DNA of 53,467 bases from Brasilonema sp. CT11 (GCF_017982655.1 NZ_JABXYX010000049.1:1-53467), one strand, 5' to 3'; shown: positions 43,062 through 51,320, counted from the stretch's first letter. Numbers and translations: made by a program. Notes: generated by a model from the letters alone, not told the origin.

Positions 43062-45122
43062 ATGAGCAAAGCATTACAGGAAAAGATAAATGAGTTGTTT
43101 GACGCAACTAAGGACTTACGCAATCTAGAGGAAATTAAGGTTCAGTGCGATCGCTTCAATGAATGGGTGAATACTAGCACCAATTACAGCCATGCCACAC
43201 TAGGGACTAAGTTGAGCGCCTATGGGTTTTATAAAAAGTTCAAGTCCATATCGCTAGAACAAGATAAGAATGCTGTGTCCATCGCCAAGCACAATGCAGA
43301 TGGCACGGTTAAGGGTTATGAGCTAAAGCACTACGCGACTGTTCTATGTGGCTTAGACAAAGAGCAGTGGAATGAGCGAAACCAAACAACAAGGGTTATC
43401 GACCGTTTGGAGAATAGCACCGAAATTGACCCAGACAGATATCTGGAAACCACAGGCAAACTATTAACCAGTGAAGACCCCCATGAGTTGGCTGTTGGCT
43501 TGATTGCTGCCACAGGTCGCCGTCCTCATGAGATTATTGCCCGTGCCAAGTTCACAGCAATTGCAGACAAGCCCTACCACGTCATGTTCACTGGACAGGG
43601 TAAAAAACGTGGTGAAACACCAGTATTTGAGATAGCGACGCTTTACCCTGCTGATTGCGTTATCAAATCTCTGGCTAGATTGCGGAAGGAACCAAGCACA
43701 ATCGCGCTGCTCAAAGAAGTTAAGGCTCAATTTTCAAAAAGTGAAACCAGGCAGAACGTAGAAATCGACAATCGGCGCGGACAGTCCCTACGTCGGGTAG
43801 TACGTGCTTTTTATGGCGATAAAGGTGATAACACTCCTGTGCTCGCATTCCGACATGGTGAGAGCCAACATAACAACAAAGCATTGCGAGCTGCTTATGC
43901 AGTACTGGCGACTGAGCGAGACTGCAAAGGTGGCTATGGCGCTAAGATTCTTCATGCATCCAGAATCCTTGGTCATTTCACGCCAGAAAAACAAGACGAT
44001 AGAGTACTAGGAAAATTAAGTACATCAGTAGGATACAGCGATTACTTTGTTACAAAGCCAGTGAGGTTTGCCGAAGTGGAAAATGAAAAAGTTGGTAACG
44101 TCAAAGCTTATGCATCAGATTTAGAAAAAATTAAGGAATTGCAAGAAGCTTGGAAACTGCCAACCCAAAGGGACGTAATGAGGCGATTGCTCATGGAAGC
44201 CCAGTACGTGCAAGCACTTGAGCGAGAGTTGGTAGAAGTTCGTGAGAAAACTGCCGAATTGCAGAAAAATTTGGCAATCTCAAAAAACGAGATGGATCAG
44301 TTGCGGTTGGAAAATCAAAAACTTAGGCAGGAGAAAGAAAAGATGTCACAGTTACACCAACAGTTGAAGGAGGAAAAAGAAGTTATGGATCAGCAATCAC
44401 AGGTTACGGATGTAGAGAATAACGGCGACAGTCGTATCGACAATCTGGAAATACAAATGGCTCAGATGATGGCAATGATGCAGCAGATAATTTCTTCTGG
44501 CAGTGCGGTAAAAGCAACGGTTGAGGAATCGCTAGCACCAGTCGCAGCACGTAAACAACCAACGCCTAAGCAAGAAATTGACTGGGAATCGATACCCAAT
44601 GACCAGCTAAAGGGGATGAAAGCAAATGGTGCTGTAGAAGAAAAAATTTATCGGGCGTTCCGTGCGATCGCACAATACAACGATTCAGCACCAAGCAATG
44701 ACGACCGCTGGTACATTGGGTCAACTACACTCAGTCAGGTTTCAGGCTGCAACCGGGGAACAATTGCGGATTGGATAAAAACTCACGAATTGACGGTGAA
44801 CGACCATAACAATAAATATGGACTGGGACAATACCACAACAAGCGCCACAAGAGAATTGAGATTACGGATTTAATTGGGTTGTGGGAAAAAGACGATTTT
44901 TCATCTAAAGTTCTTCCTGTTGATAACAAGTCTAAGAAAATTACCAGTCTTCCGGTATCGGCAACAACTCTAGATATTATCGATTACTTGGGTAGTCATC
45001 CTAATGAAAGTGTTCAAATTAAAAGTGATGGCAAAAAATTAACTTACGAGCGAGTCAATGATGAGAGAGGGCATATGAAAGCAGCTCGTATTGTTGAGAC
45101 AGGAGAAGAAATTTCAGCGTAG
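43062..45122 (+). CDS. Protelomerase-like (telomere resolvase) tyrosine recombinase
   Basis: A 686-residue protein whose central part (about 120-335) matches the catalytic layout of ResT/TelK-type hairpin telomere resolvases: Arg in AATGRRPHEI, Lys in GQGKKRG, second Arg in NKALRAAYA, His in RILGHF and a Tyr candidate in SVGYSDYF. These enzymes cut and rejoin palindromic sites to make closed hairpin DNA ends. Residues about 365-460 form a long coiled coil, and about 550-625 look like a DNA-binding helical domain (TLSQVSGCNRGTIADW). It is larger than phage protelomerases because of this C-terminal extension. Activity and target site are unknown; a copy-control or partition role is an alternative. 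Confidence 0.75.
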   Translation: MSKALQEKINELFDATKDLRNLEEIKVQCDRFNEWVNTSTNYSHATLGTKLSAYGFYKKFKSISLEQDKNAVSIAKHNADGTVKGYELKHYATVLCGLDKEQWNERNQTTRVIDRLENSTEIDPDRYLETTGKLLTSEDPHELAVGLIAATGRRPHEIIARAKFTAIADKPYHVMFTGQGKKRGETPVFEIATLYPADCVIKSLARLRKEPSTIALLKEVKAQFSKSETRQNVEIDNRRGQSLRRVVRAFYGDKGDNTPVLAFRHGESQHNNKALRAAYAVLATERDCKGGYGAKILHASRILGHFTPEKQDDRVLGKLSTSVGYSDYFVTKPVRFAEVENEKVGNVKAYASDLEKIKELQEAWKLPTQRDVMRRLLMEAQYVQALERELVEVREKTAELQKNLAISKNEMDQLRLENQKLRQEKEKMSQLHQQLKEEKEVMDQQSQVTDVENNGDSRIDNLEIQMAQMMAMMQQIISSGSAVKATVEESLAPVAARKQPTPKQEIDWESIPNDQLKGMKANGAVEEKIYRAFRAIAQYNDSAPSNDDRWYIGSTTLSQVSGCNRGTIADWIKTHELTVNDHNNKYGLGQYHNKRHKRIEITDLIGLWEKDDFSSKVLPVDNKSKKITSLPVSATTLDIIDYLGSHPNESVQIKSDGKKLTYERVNDERGHMKAARIVETGEEISA

Positions 45123-45141
45123 TCATGCGATCGCCATCTAT

Positions 45142-45178
45142 CCCCATAATCCGATATGGTTGTGGGGTTTTTAATTTT
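45142..45178 (+). terminator. Rho-independent-type terminator
   Basis: CCCCATAA pairs with TTGTGGGG (one wobble pair) around a 10-base loop and is followed by TTTTTAATTTT, 20 bases after the stop of the protelomerase-like gene. Confidence 0.65.
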
Positions 45179-45384
45179 GGCAAAATACAGTAATAATACT
45201 TATAAAACTTTGTAAACTGTACTACTCATTAATAGAGAAAAATATGTCATTTTTATACTTAGTTACATATACGTAGGGTTGTAAGTACTGTGTAGTGTGA
45301 TGAGTTTATGCAAGCCCTACCAGAAAACCGTGTCATCAATTTTACACTTGTACAACAACAAAATATTATGGAAAACTAAGTTTG

Positions 45385-45867
45385 ATGAATAAATCTCCAC
45401 AAAAGCTTGGATTGAGTTTGAAACCCTTTGTAAAAAAAGTATTTTCTGTTGTTGTGGTTTTCATTGTTTCGTGGTCAGTAGTCTATCCTCTTTCAGCATG
45501 GGGATCTATAGTACCAATTACAGTAGAAGTCGATGCACTCAAAAATAGTTCAAAAGGATGGGATGTTGGATTTGGATATCCCGATATTGCAATTTGCATC
45601 GAGAGTGGATATGGTAGTCAATGTCTGCCAGAAGGTAGTGAAATCATCTATGTCAAAACTGCACAATGTGAAAATTCTTTGACATGCAAGTTTAGCGCTA
45701 AAATTCCTAATGATGAATTTAAGATTGCGGTAATAGATGTTGATCTAATACTTAACGATGTCATTAGCTCCGGTTTTTGCGAACAAGGAAAACTTTGCGA
45801 CCTTGGAAAAGCTAGAGTAAATATTGGTAAACCTGAATATAAATCATTAAAAGAACGCTGGGAATAA
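45385..45867 (+). CDS. Exported or membrane-anchored hypothetical protein
   Basis: 160 residues with a basic N-terminus and a hydrophobic segment (about 19-42, VFSVVVVFIVSWSVVYPLSA) that looks like a signal peptide or anchor. The mature part contains six Cys spaced in pairs, consistent with disulfides outside the cytoplasm. No family recognised. The ATG at 45385 follows a TTG at 45382 in the same frame, and no strong Shine-Dalgarno sequence is visible. Confidence 0.6.
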   Translation: MNKSPQKLGLSLKPFVKKVFSVVVVFIVSWSVVYPLSAWGSIVPITVEVDALKNSSKGWDVGFGYPDIAICIESGYGSQCLPEGSEIIYVKTAQCENSLTCKFSAKIPNDEFKIAVIDVDLILNDVISSGFCEQGKLCDLGKARVNIGKPEYKSLKERWE

Positions 45868-45916
45868 AAATGACTAGCTAAGTTTTCGCGATCACTCTCG
45901 CCCTCATTTTCTCTGC

Positions 45917-45934
45917 TAATGCAATATTGCATTA
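45917..45934. repeat. Perfect 18-bp palindrome TAATGCAATATTGCATTA
   Basis: It lies 50 bp after the exported hypothetical gene. It may be an operator or a short terminator stem; no T-tract is adjacent. Nothing else is supported in 45868-46101. Confidence 0.4.
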
Positions 45935-46101
45935 AGTTGTAAAAGAAGAAAAGCCTCTTCTAACGATCACCTGTGGCGACTATCCCCTAACAAGAGGGTA
46001 TGAATGGCTGAAACCCTAGTTCTCTGGTTTACGCTTATTTTCTAAACGAGTGGACATTCATCTAATAAACATTTTTCAGTAAATTTAAGTTTAATAACGT
46101 A

Positions 46102-46440
46102 ATGAGTCAACCTTCTAGTCAAAGAAATCGAAACTTAGGAACAAGTGAAGAGATTTTCAAGTATTTCAAAGTACGTCTTGTGGTTTTTTCTTGTCTTGTT
46201 ATAGATTGTTTTTTTACATCTATATGGGTTGTATCAGTTTGGACTACAGATAAGTTTATTATCACTCCTTTAGCTCTTAAAAATATAGATAAATTAACTT
46301 TAGATATTTTTCAGTGGGTATCGGCAGGGTCTACTTTATTAATTTTACTTTTTTATATAATTCAAGATTTATGGATTATTTCTATAAGGATTTATTACGA
46401 TACATTAAGACAAACTCGTAAAATAAAAAGAGGTATCTAA
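46102..46440 (+). CDS. Small membrane protein (two TM segments)
   Basis: 112 residues with two hydrophobic stretches (about 27-48 and 74-98) and a basic C-terminal tail (RQTRKIKRGI). Its stop codon shares one base with the start of the next gene, so the two are co-translated. AT-rich composition, including rare-looking Ile/Phe-rich content, suggests acquisition from elsewhere. Function unknown. Confidence 0.55.
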   Translation: MSQPSSQRNRNLGTSEEIFKYFKVRLVVFSCLVIDCFFTSIWVVSVWTTDKFIITPLALKNIDKLTLDIFQWVSAGSTLLILLFYIIQDLWIISIRIYYDTLRQTRKIKRGI

Positions 46441-46718
46441 TGTTTTATCTAAAATTTAGAATGAAAGTAAGTTATTTTAAATTGCCTTTAGAGCATTCAC
46501 CTATAAAAGCAATAAAAATATATTTTAAAAGACTGTTACTCATTCTATCAATTTATTTTCTCTATCTTGTTATTTTAATGTTGGTAACGAAAGAGTTTGC
46601 TTTCTTCTCATCAAGTTTTAGTTCAGAGTTTGTAGTTTTAATAGCTTTAATTAGTAGTCTAATCTCTAATTATAACCATTCAAGATCTAAAAATTCAAAT
46701 AAAAAAATGGATGAGTAA
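46440..46718 (+). CDS. Small membrane protein, coupled to the previous gene
   Basis: 92 residues starting on the last base of the preceding stop codon. Two hydrophobic segments (about 31-50 and 62-76) and a charged C-terminus (SKNSNKKMDE). The tight overlap with the previous small membrane protein suggests they act together, for example as a two-subunit membrane system, but no family is recognised. Confidence 0.55.
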   Translation: MFYLKFRMKVSYFKLPLEHSPIKAIKIYFKRLLLILSIYFLYLVILMLVTKEFAFFSSSFSSEFVVLIALISSLISNYNHSRSKNSNKKMDE

Positions 46719-46795
46719 GTACTAAACAGGTTTCTCATCTACACCATAAAAAGGGATTTTTCATATCCGTTAAATACGAAAATAAAATAATACTT

Positions 46796-46849
46796 AGACC
46801 CCCGCACGCTCTAAATGGGGAGATTATTCTATAGAGCGTGGGGGTGTCT
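46796..46849 (+). terminator. Strong stem-loop after the membrane protein pair
   Basis: AGACCCCCGCACGCTCTA and TAGAGCGTGGGGGTGTCT are nearly perfect 18-base arms around an 18-base loop. There is no long T-tract, so it could also be a processing or protein-binding site. It follows the two membrane protein genes. Confidence 0.5.
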
Positions 46850-46944
46850 CACTTTGAATTTCTAATACTCACTCTCTGAACGCAACAGTACCAGCCTCTA
46901 TCTGCAACTAGAAAACTTCAAAGTAAATACATGGATAATGATTC

Positions 46945-47263
46945 GCATTAAGCACCTTCGCTAGCCCCTACTAAAACCAATCTAGATAATATTTTTAATC
47001 CCCGCTTCCTTTTGTGGTTGTGGGGATTTGCCTTGCTTAGGCGATCGCCCTTCCTCTATCCCCTTGTACCTTTATCTATTTGTAGGGTTTTGTTTGGCGT
47101 TGGAACCGTGGTTCTATCTGGTGCATAAGTCGGGTTAATTAGCAACTAATTAAGGTGGGTAGGCAAAAATATGCCCATGACGCGTACCCCGCTATTCTTG
47201 GGCGGGGTTTCCTCCTCTAACCACTTGCCCTTCCACCAATGCCGATGGATGGGCTTATTTTTT
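46945..47263 (+). repeat. Repeat blocks 1 and 2 with terminators, no gene between
   Basis: Block 1 (46945-47032) is the reverse complement of 53022-53107 and contains a stem AATCCCC/GGGGATT. Block 2 (about 47083-47231) is the reverse complement of about 52256-52420 and also matches 49390-49505. It holds the perfect palindrome TTAATTAGCAACTAATTAA and a stem CCCCGC/GCGGGG. A terminator-like stem GCCC-TCCA/TGGA-GGGC with TTATTTTTT follows at 47227-47263. Here only about 50 bp separate the two blocks, whereas the other copy has a gene between them. Confidence 0.7.
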
Positions 47264-47390
47264 GTTGTGGGTGGTATTGGACGTTTTACGGGTACAGGTG
47301 TCTTGTAGGCGATTTTTAGAGCTTTTAGAACATTGAAAGTAAAAAGAAAGTAGAAATACTCATTTTAGAGATTTTTCGAGATTATTGAGA

Positions 47391-47684
47391 ATACCCGACC
47401 CATTAATGAGAAGAGCCGACCCAAACCCGACCCAATACCCGACCCAAAAACCCTTATAAATCAAGCATCCCGCACCACCCGACCCAATTTTCCCAAAAAC
47501 GGAACGATGAAAAAAAAAGAAAGCGAGTCGCCTTCGACTCACTAGGAAAAAATAAAAAAAGAGATAGAAATCACGCTTATTGGGTCGGGTGGGTCGGAAC
47601 CCAGTCATAGCAAGACCTCTTGGGTCGGCAACTGGGTCCAAACTGGGTCGGGTACTGTCCAAACTGGGTCGGGTACGACCAAAT
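47391..47684. repeat. Symmetric array of ACCCGACCCA / TGGGTCGGGT boxes
   Basis: Five boxes of the form CCGACCCA lie at about 47392, 47413, 47424, 47436 and 47475. Five boxes of the opposite orientation (GGGTCGG) lie at about 47581, 47590, 47620, 47643 and 47664. Between them is a stem GAGTCG/CGACTC (47525-47540) and A-rich DNA. The whole could fold as one long imperfect hairpin or serve as an array of protein-binding sites (iteron or centromere type). No supported gene lies in 46719-47956. Confidence 0.7.
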
Positions 47685-47956
47685 AAGTTACTCCAAGCTG
47701 TCGTGCGAGGGCAAGTGCTTAAGAGCTAATTTGATTCCAGAAATTCGGCGCGGGTCAGAACGAAGAATTAGGAAAATTTGGAATTCGATGCTAGCACGCT
47801 AGCGCAAAAAGCTTAGTGTAGTATAAGCCGTACATGTAGTTAGTCTTTGGAAAAATGTCAGTTAATTTACATTAATAAAAGTCGTCGCACGACTGAAAAG
47901 AGGGGCGTCCTCCAGCATAGGTAAAAACTGTTGGACACCTCTTACTAATATTTTTT

Positions 47957-48133
47957 TTACTTTTTTTGCTTTGTCTGTTTTGTCTTTGTGTTCTCGTTGG
48001 ATGTCTGTTGCATGGCATTTATTGCTGGCGGTGCAACAGAGGCAGCTAGTGGTATGTACTGACTATCGGTAGCAGCCAAGGTAATAGTAAAACCAGCTAG
48101 TCCAGCCAGAACTATATTTTTAAAGTTTTTCAT
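47957..48133 (-). CDS. Small exported protein, Lys/Thr-rich tail
   Basis: 58 residues starting MKNFKNIVLAGLAGFTITLA, a good signal peptide, followed by a Pro/Ala segment and a C-terminus rich in Lys, Thr and Gln. ATG 48133 was chosen because GAGG lies 6 bases upstream; an in-frame ATG at 48145 would add four residues. No family recognised. Like the Gln-rich protein at 52.5 kb it is a short secreted, low-complexity protein on the minus strand. Confidence 0.5.
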   Translation of the reverse strand: MKNFKNIVLAGLAGFTITLAATDSQYIPLAASVAPPAINAMQQTSNENTKTKQTKQKK

Positions 48134-48270
48134 TTTCAACCTCATTTACGTTGTCATAGTTACTTTGTCAACCTCCCAAACCGAGGTCTAAAGTAGCTGT
48201 AACGGTCAATGTGGTTGTGACGGCGGTCGCCTAGTTTCGGGCGCGGGTGCTATTAGGCGCGATGGGCAAA

Positions 48271-48304
48271 GCCCCTTCATGTGGCGATCGCCACATGAAG
48301 GGGC
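48271..48304. repeat. Perfect 34-bp palindrome centred on HIP1
   Basis: The arm GCCCCTTCATGTGGCGA is repeated exactly in inverse orientation, with the HIP1 octamer GCGATCGC at the centre. A half-copy (TTCATGTGGCGAT) recurs near 52942. The rest of 48146-48657 contains a GCGATAAGCC-type compound hairpin at about 48413-48460 and no supported gene. Confidence 0.8.
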
Positions 48305-48657
48305 ATCACGTTCACCAAGTCGTTACGCAAAAGCCAAGTAGTTATGATGGGATATAACACCTCTCCTCCGGCACTTGCTCCGCTATTTTTCCTCATTGCC
48401 GCGCCACAAATGCGATAAGCCGGAGGCTTGACGCTAGCCCCGATAGCGGAAGCGTGCCGTTAGGCATAGGGAGCGCTACGCAAACGCAAACACGTATCAC
48501 AAACCACATTCACGACACTGTGCTACGTTTGTTGCGCAAAGGCTCTTTTAAATCTGTATTTTTGGATTCATTTCGCGACTTTCCGCAAAAATGTCATGAT
48601 ATTCTAACTTTAGCAAAGCACTCATTTCATGAAATCGCAAAGGTTATTGGGTAGTTT

Positions 48658-49215
48658 ATGCTTGACTATAAGAAAGCTCGGTTGAAATGGAAAAGTTACT
48701 GGTTTAAAACACTTGGCAGATGGCGTTCCTGTCCTTTAACCTGCTCGGTTGATCGCCCGCATCATCGGCACGTTTTCTGGAGCTGGTTTGGTAGTTTTTT
48801 TGCGATCACCGTAACCTCTTACCTTACCGTGAAAATGAACTCTCCGTTGCTGATGGCCCCGTTTGGTGCAACAAGCGTCTTGATCTTTGGTGTCCCTGAT
48901 AGTCCATTGGCTCAACCGCGTAATGTCATCGGTGGCAATCTTTTAGCGGCTCTCGTAAGTCTGATAATTCTGCATTTTCTTGGTTCTTCTCCCTTGTCAA
49001 TGGGATTGGCTGTTTCGACTGCGATCGCGGTCATGCAACTTACCGGAACGGTACATCCTCCATCGGGAGCCGTTGCATTAGTAGTCATGATGACTCAACC
49101 CAATTGGCAATTCCTGCTGACACCTGCCTTAGAAGGCTCGATGATTTTAGTACTGTGCGCTGTGATTTTCAATAACTTAGCTGAAGAAAGAACGTATCCA
49201 AAACATTGGCTGTAG
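48658..49215 (+). CDS. HPP family membrane protein (NrtS-like nitrite transporter candidate)
   Basis: 185 residues with about four hydrophobic segments and the name-giving motif TVHPPSGAVAL. HPP proteins are known in cyanobacteria as low-affinity nitrite transporters (NrtS), so a nitrite uptake role in the plasma membrane is the best guess. The N-terminus is basic (KKARLKWKSYW) and the protein has the usual family length. It stands alone, with no nitrate or nitrite genes nearby. The ATG directly follows a TAG, and no strong Shine-Dalgarno sequence is seen. Confidence 0.85.
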   Translation: MLDYKKARLKWKSYWFKTLGRWRSCPLTCSVDRPHHRHVFWSWFGSFFAITVTSYLTVKMNSPLLMAPFGATSVLIFGVPDSPLAQPRNVIGGNLLAALVSLIILHFLGSSPLSMGLAVSTAIAVMQLTGTVHPPSGAVALVVMMTQPNWQFLLTPALEGSMILVLCAVIFNNLAEERTYPKHWL

Positions 49216-49703
49216 TCTTATCTTTTGTTCCATTACGTCATATCATAACTAGATTTAGCTGTCGTAACTGGTCGCTGACACTCCTCCTTCATACGATGCG
49301 GAAGCTGCCGCTTCCGGGCGATCGCTACTTAAAGATATTTTGTATTTCCACATACCTTCAAAAATCCGTATAGCACTTCAATTTAATAGTGGGGTAGGCG
49401 TCATTGGTGTATTTTTACTTACCCACCTTAATTCGTTGCTAATTCACCTGACTTATGCACCAGGTGAAACCACAGTTCCAATGCCAAGCAAATCCCGCTG
49501 CTTGTTTACTTATTGAGCGCAGACGCCCGGGCGTCTGCGCTCCGCGCGATCGCACAAATTAAAAATCCTAATGCGATATTTGGAAAAATTAGAGATTCAA
49601 AATTACCTGCCATTGTTCTCTACTTCTTCTCGATTGGACTCTAAATTGAAAGACATCAAGAGCAAAAGTTACGTCCAATCCACAAATATAAGCAGAACAT
49701 TTT
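49216..49703. other. Intergenic repeat cluster upstream of the graspetide precursor
   Basis: It contains a copy of the 51.5-kb repeat type (about 49317-49386, GCGATCGCTACTT start), a copy of block 2 (49390-49505), and a perfect 28-bp palindrome at 49515-49542 (arm GAGCGCAGACGCCC). The last 140 bp before the precursor gene are AT-rich and probably carry its promoter; no convincing -10/-35 pair was identified. Confidence 0.6.
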
Positions 49704-49892
49704 ATGTCTGAAAACAAACCAAAAGAACTAAATTCACAAGTCATACCGTTTTTTACACGATTTTTAGAAAAGCAAAACTCTGAAGAGTTATCCGAGCAAG
49801 AATTAAAAGCGATTAACGGTGGAGCTTCTACAAGAACACTCAAATACCCTTCTGACAGTGATGAGCTTCATACTAACAACCCAAGTTATTAA
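49704..49892 (+). CDS. Microviridin-type graspetide precursor peptide
   Basis: 62 residues. The leader contains PFFTRFLE, matching the PFFxRFL helix that recruits microviridin ATP-grasp ligases, and then LSEQELKAINGG, a double-glycine cleavage motif. The core has TLKYPSDSDE: Thr, Lys, Ser, Asp, Asp and Glu occupy the six positions that form two ester and one amide ring in microviridins (TxKYPSDxxx). A tail of eight residues (LHTNNPSY) follows. Microviridins are tricyclic protease inhibitors. No ATP-grasp ligase, acetyltransferase or transporter is present in the window; the next gene encodes a C39-like peptidase 11 bp downstream. Confidence 0.88.
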   Translation: MSENKPKELNSQVIPFFTRFLEKQNSEELSEQELKAINGGASTRTLKYPSDSDELHTNNPSY

Positions 49893-49903
49893 GCATCTGA
49901 AAT

Positions 49904-50656
49904 TTGAGAATCCGCGCTTCTGAAAAATATCAAATCATTCAATCGGCATTCAAAAGGAGAAAAGTTATACAAAAAAAGGTGAACTTTCTACCAGCACGTG
50001 ATGGTTATCACTTTGCTAATGAATTTGTAAATCAAGTGGTCGCTGTTTCATTCATTAAGTTTCAAACCAAAGGATTATGTGGTGGAATGGTTATGACTGC
50101 TCTTGATTATTGGCGATCTAAAGTTCCAATTCCTACCTATACTAGTTCTGACTTTGGGGCGCAAAGAGTACCTGGAGGAAAATTGTATGAATACATCTTG
50201 GAACGTCAGATACACAGTTTGACAACTAAGGCAATGGCTACTCGTTGGATTGTCGCACCTTGGAATAATTTTCCTGAAAGATTTCATGACTGGGCAACTA
50301 AGGATGAGTTTGAGGTCATCAAACAGCAAATTAACATGGGTAGACCCGCAATGTTGGGACTATGGTCTATGAAATCTGGTGATGTTCTAGGAGGACATCA
50401 AGTGCTTTGCTACGGCTATGATACAAATCCAAGTCCGAGGTTGTTTATTTACGATCCCAACCATCCTAATCAAGAAGTTGTGCTGATTCCAGACTCTCCT
50501 GCAAAAGGATGCATTTTAGAAATTGGTGGGATACCCATTATCAGAAAAGACGGTACGAATGAAGCATATCGTGGCTACTTTTTCACTGATGTTTATAACT
50601 GGGATGAAAACCCACCTTACCAACCTAAATATAAACAATTGGCAATGATCATCTAG
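49904..50656 (+). CDS. C39-like/papain-like cysteine peptidase, partner of the precursor
   Basis: About 250 residues with the order of a papain-like peptidase: Cys in TKGLCGGMVMTALDYW, His in GGHQVLCYGYD and an Asp/Asn in FIYDPNHPNQ. There are no membrane segments and no ABC transporter domain. The start is uncertain: a TTG at 49904 gives the longest form, and a GTG near 49979 or a non-standard codon after AGGAGA near 49951 are alternatives. An in-frame stop lies at 49898-49900. It follows the graspetide precursor by 11 bp and ends at a strong terminator, so the two form a closed unit. A leader-cleaving role at the GG site is inferred. Confidence 0.75.
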   Translation: MRIRASEKYQIIQSAFKRRKVIQKKVNFLPARDGYHFANEFVNQVVAVSFIKFQTKGLCGGMVMTALDYWRSKVPIPTYTSSDFGAQRVPGGKLYEYILERQIHSLTTKAMATRWIVAPWNNFPERFHDWATKDEFEVIKQQINMGRPAMLGLWSMKSGDVLGGHQVLCYGYDTNPSPRLFIYDPNHPNQEVVLIPDSPAKGCILEIGGIPIIRKDGTNEAYRGYFFTDVYNWDENPPYQPKYKQLAMII

Positions 50657-50667
50657 GTAGTGGAAAA

Positions 50668-50706
50668 GGGAAGAGGTGAGCGTTGCTCGCCTCTTCCCCC
50701 TTGTCT
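50668..50706 (+). terminator. Rho-independent-type terminator of the graspetide unit
   Basis: GGGAAGAGGTGAGC (50668-50681) pairs with GCTCGCCTCTTCCC (50685-50698) around a 3-base loop, with one wobble pair, and is followed by a short T-containing run. It lies 12 bases after the peptidase stop. Confidence 0.75.
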
Positions 50707-50927
50707 AATGATCATTGTATGGCTGACGCCACGCTCCGCTATCGCAGTGTAAACGCCCAACCGACCGTCAGGCGTCGCCATCGGAACTAATAAGAATAAG
50801 TTTGGCGATCAGCCTGCAATTTTTTCTTATCCACTCTTAATATCCGCTGAAACCTTTCTTTTTCAATGCTAAAATACTTATTTTAATATAATGAGAAGTT
50901 TTTAACTGGTAATCATTTTACCGGACA

Positions 50928-51320
50928 AACTAGTTATAATAATATCTCGTTATCTCGTGATGCATACATTAACTTGTTATGAATTATCGTAACTAGTCTT
51001 ATTATCTCGTGATGTCTGCATTAACTCGTTATGATATTTAGATAACTACTTATTGCTGAAATGAGTCATCCCGTTACTATCTTTGTACAACTTTTTATAT
51101 CTAGTTATGATAAAATCGTTATCTTTCCTATCTAGTTATGATAACGTGATGAGTTCTTGATATCTGGTTACATCTTTTCGTAACTAGTTGTCTTTCCTTG
51201 ACGAGCTATTTGTTAGTAGCAGCACGCGCGTACCCATAACGATCCCATAACGATAGCGCTGACAGTGCATGTAGCAATCTCGTCTAACTCATCCGGTTAG
51301 CATTTTTGCATAACTAGTTG
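50928..51320. repeat. Iteron-like region with AACTAGTT and TATCTCGTGATG repeats
   Basis: AACTAGTT or close forms (TAACTAGTC, ATCTAGTTATGATAA, TAACTCGTTATGATA) recur at about 50928, 50990, 51019, 51100, 51131, 51181 and 51311. A longer direct repeat, TATCTCGTGATG followed by CATTAACT and GTTATGA, occurs at about 50950 and 51003. AT-rich DNA with such direct repeats and no coding potential is typical of plasmid origins or partition sites. The AACTAGTT box also precedes the protelomerase-like gene. Confidence 0.6.

Noticed and set aside
47360-47662. 100-codon minus-strand ORF over the GGGTCGG array
   Set aside because: Its Pro/Asp/Arg-type content simply reflects the repeated boxes, and it has no start signal.
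48454-48654. 66-codon ORF before the HPP gene
   Set aside because: It begins inside a GCGATAAGCC-type hairpin repeat, has no ribosome-binding site and no recognisable domain.
50928-51320. CRISPR array
   Set aside because: The repeats are short, imperfect and irregularly spaced, with no constant spacer length and no cas genes, so iteron-like repeats fit better.
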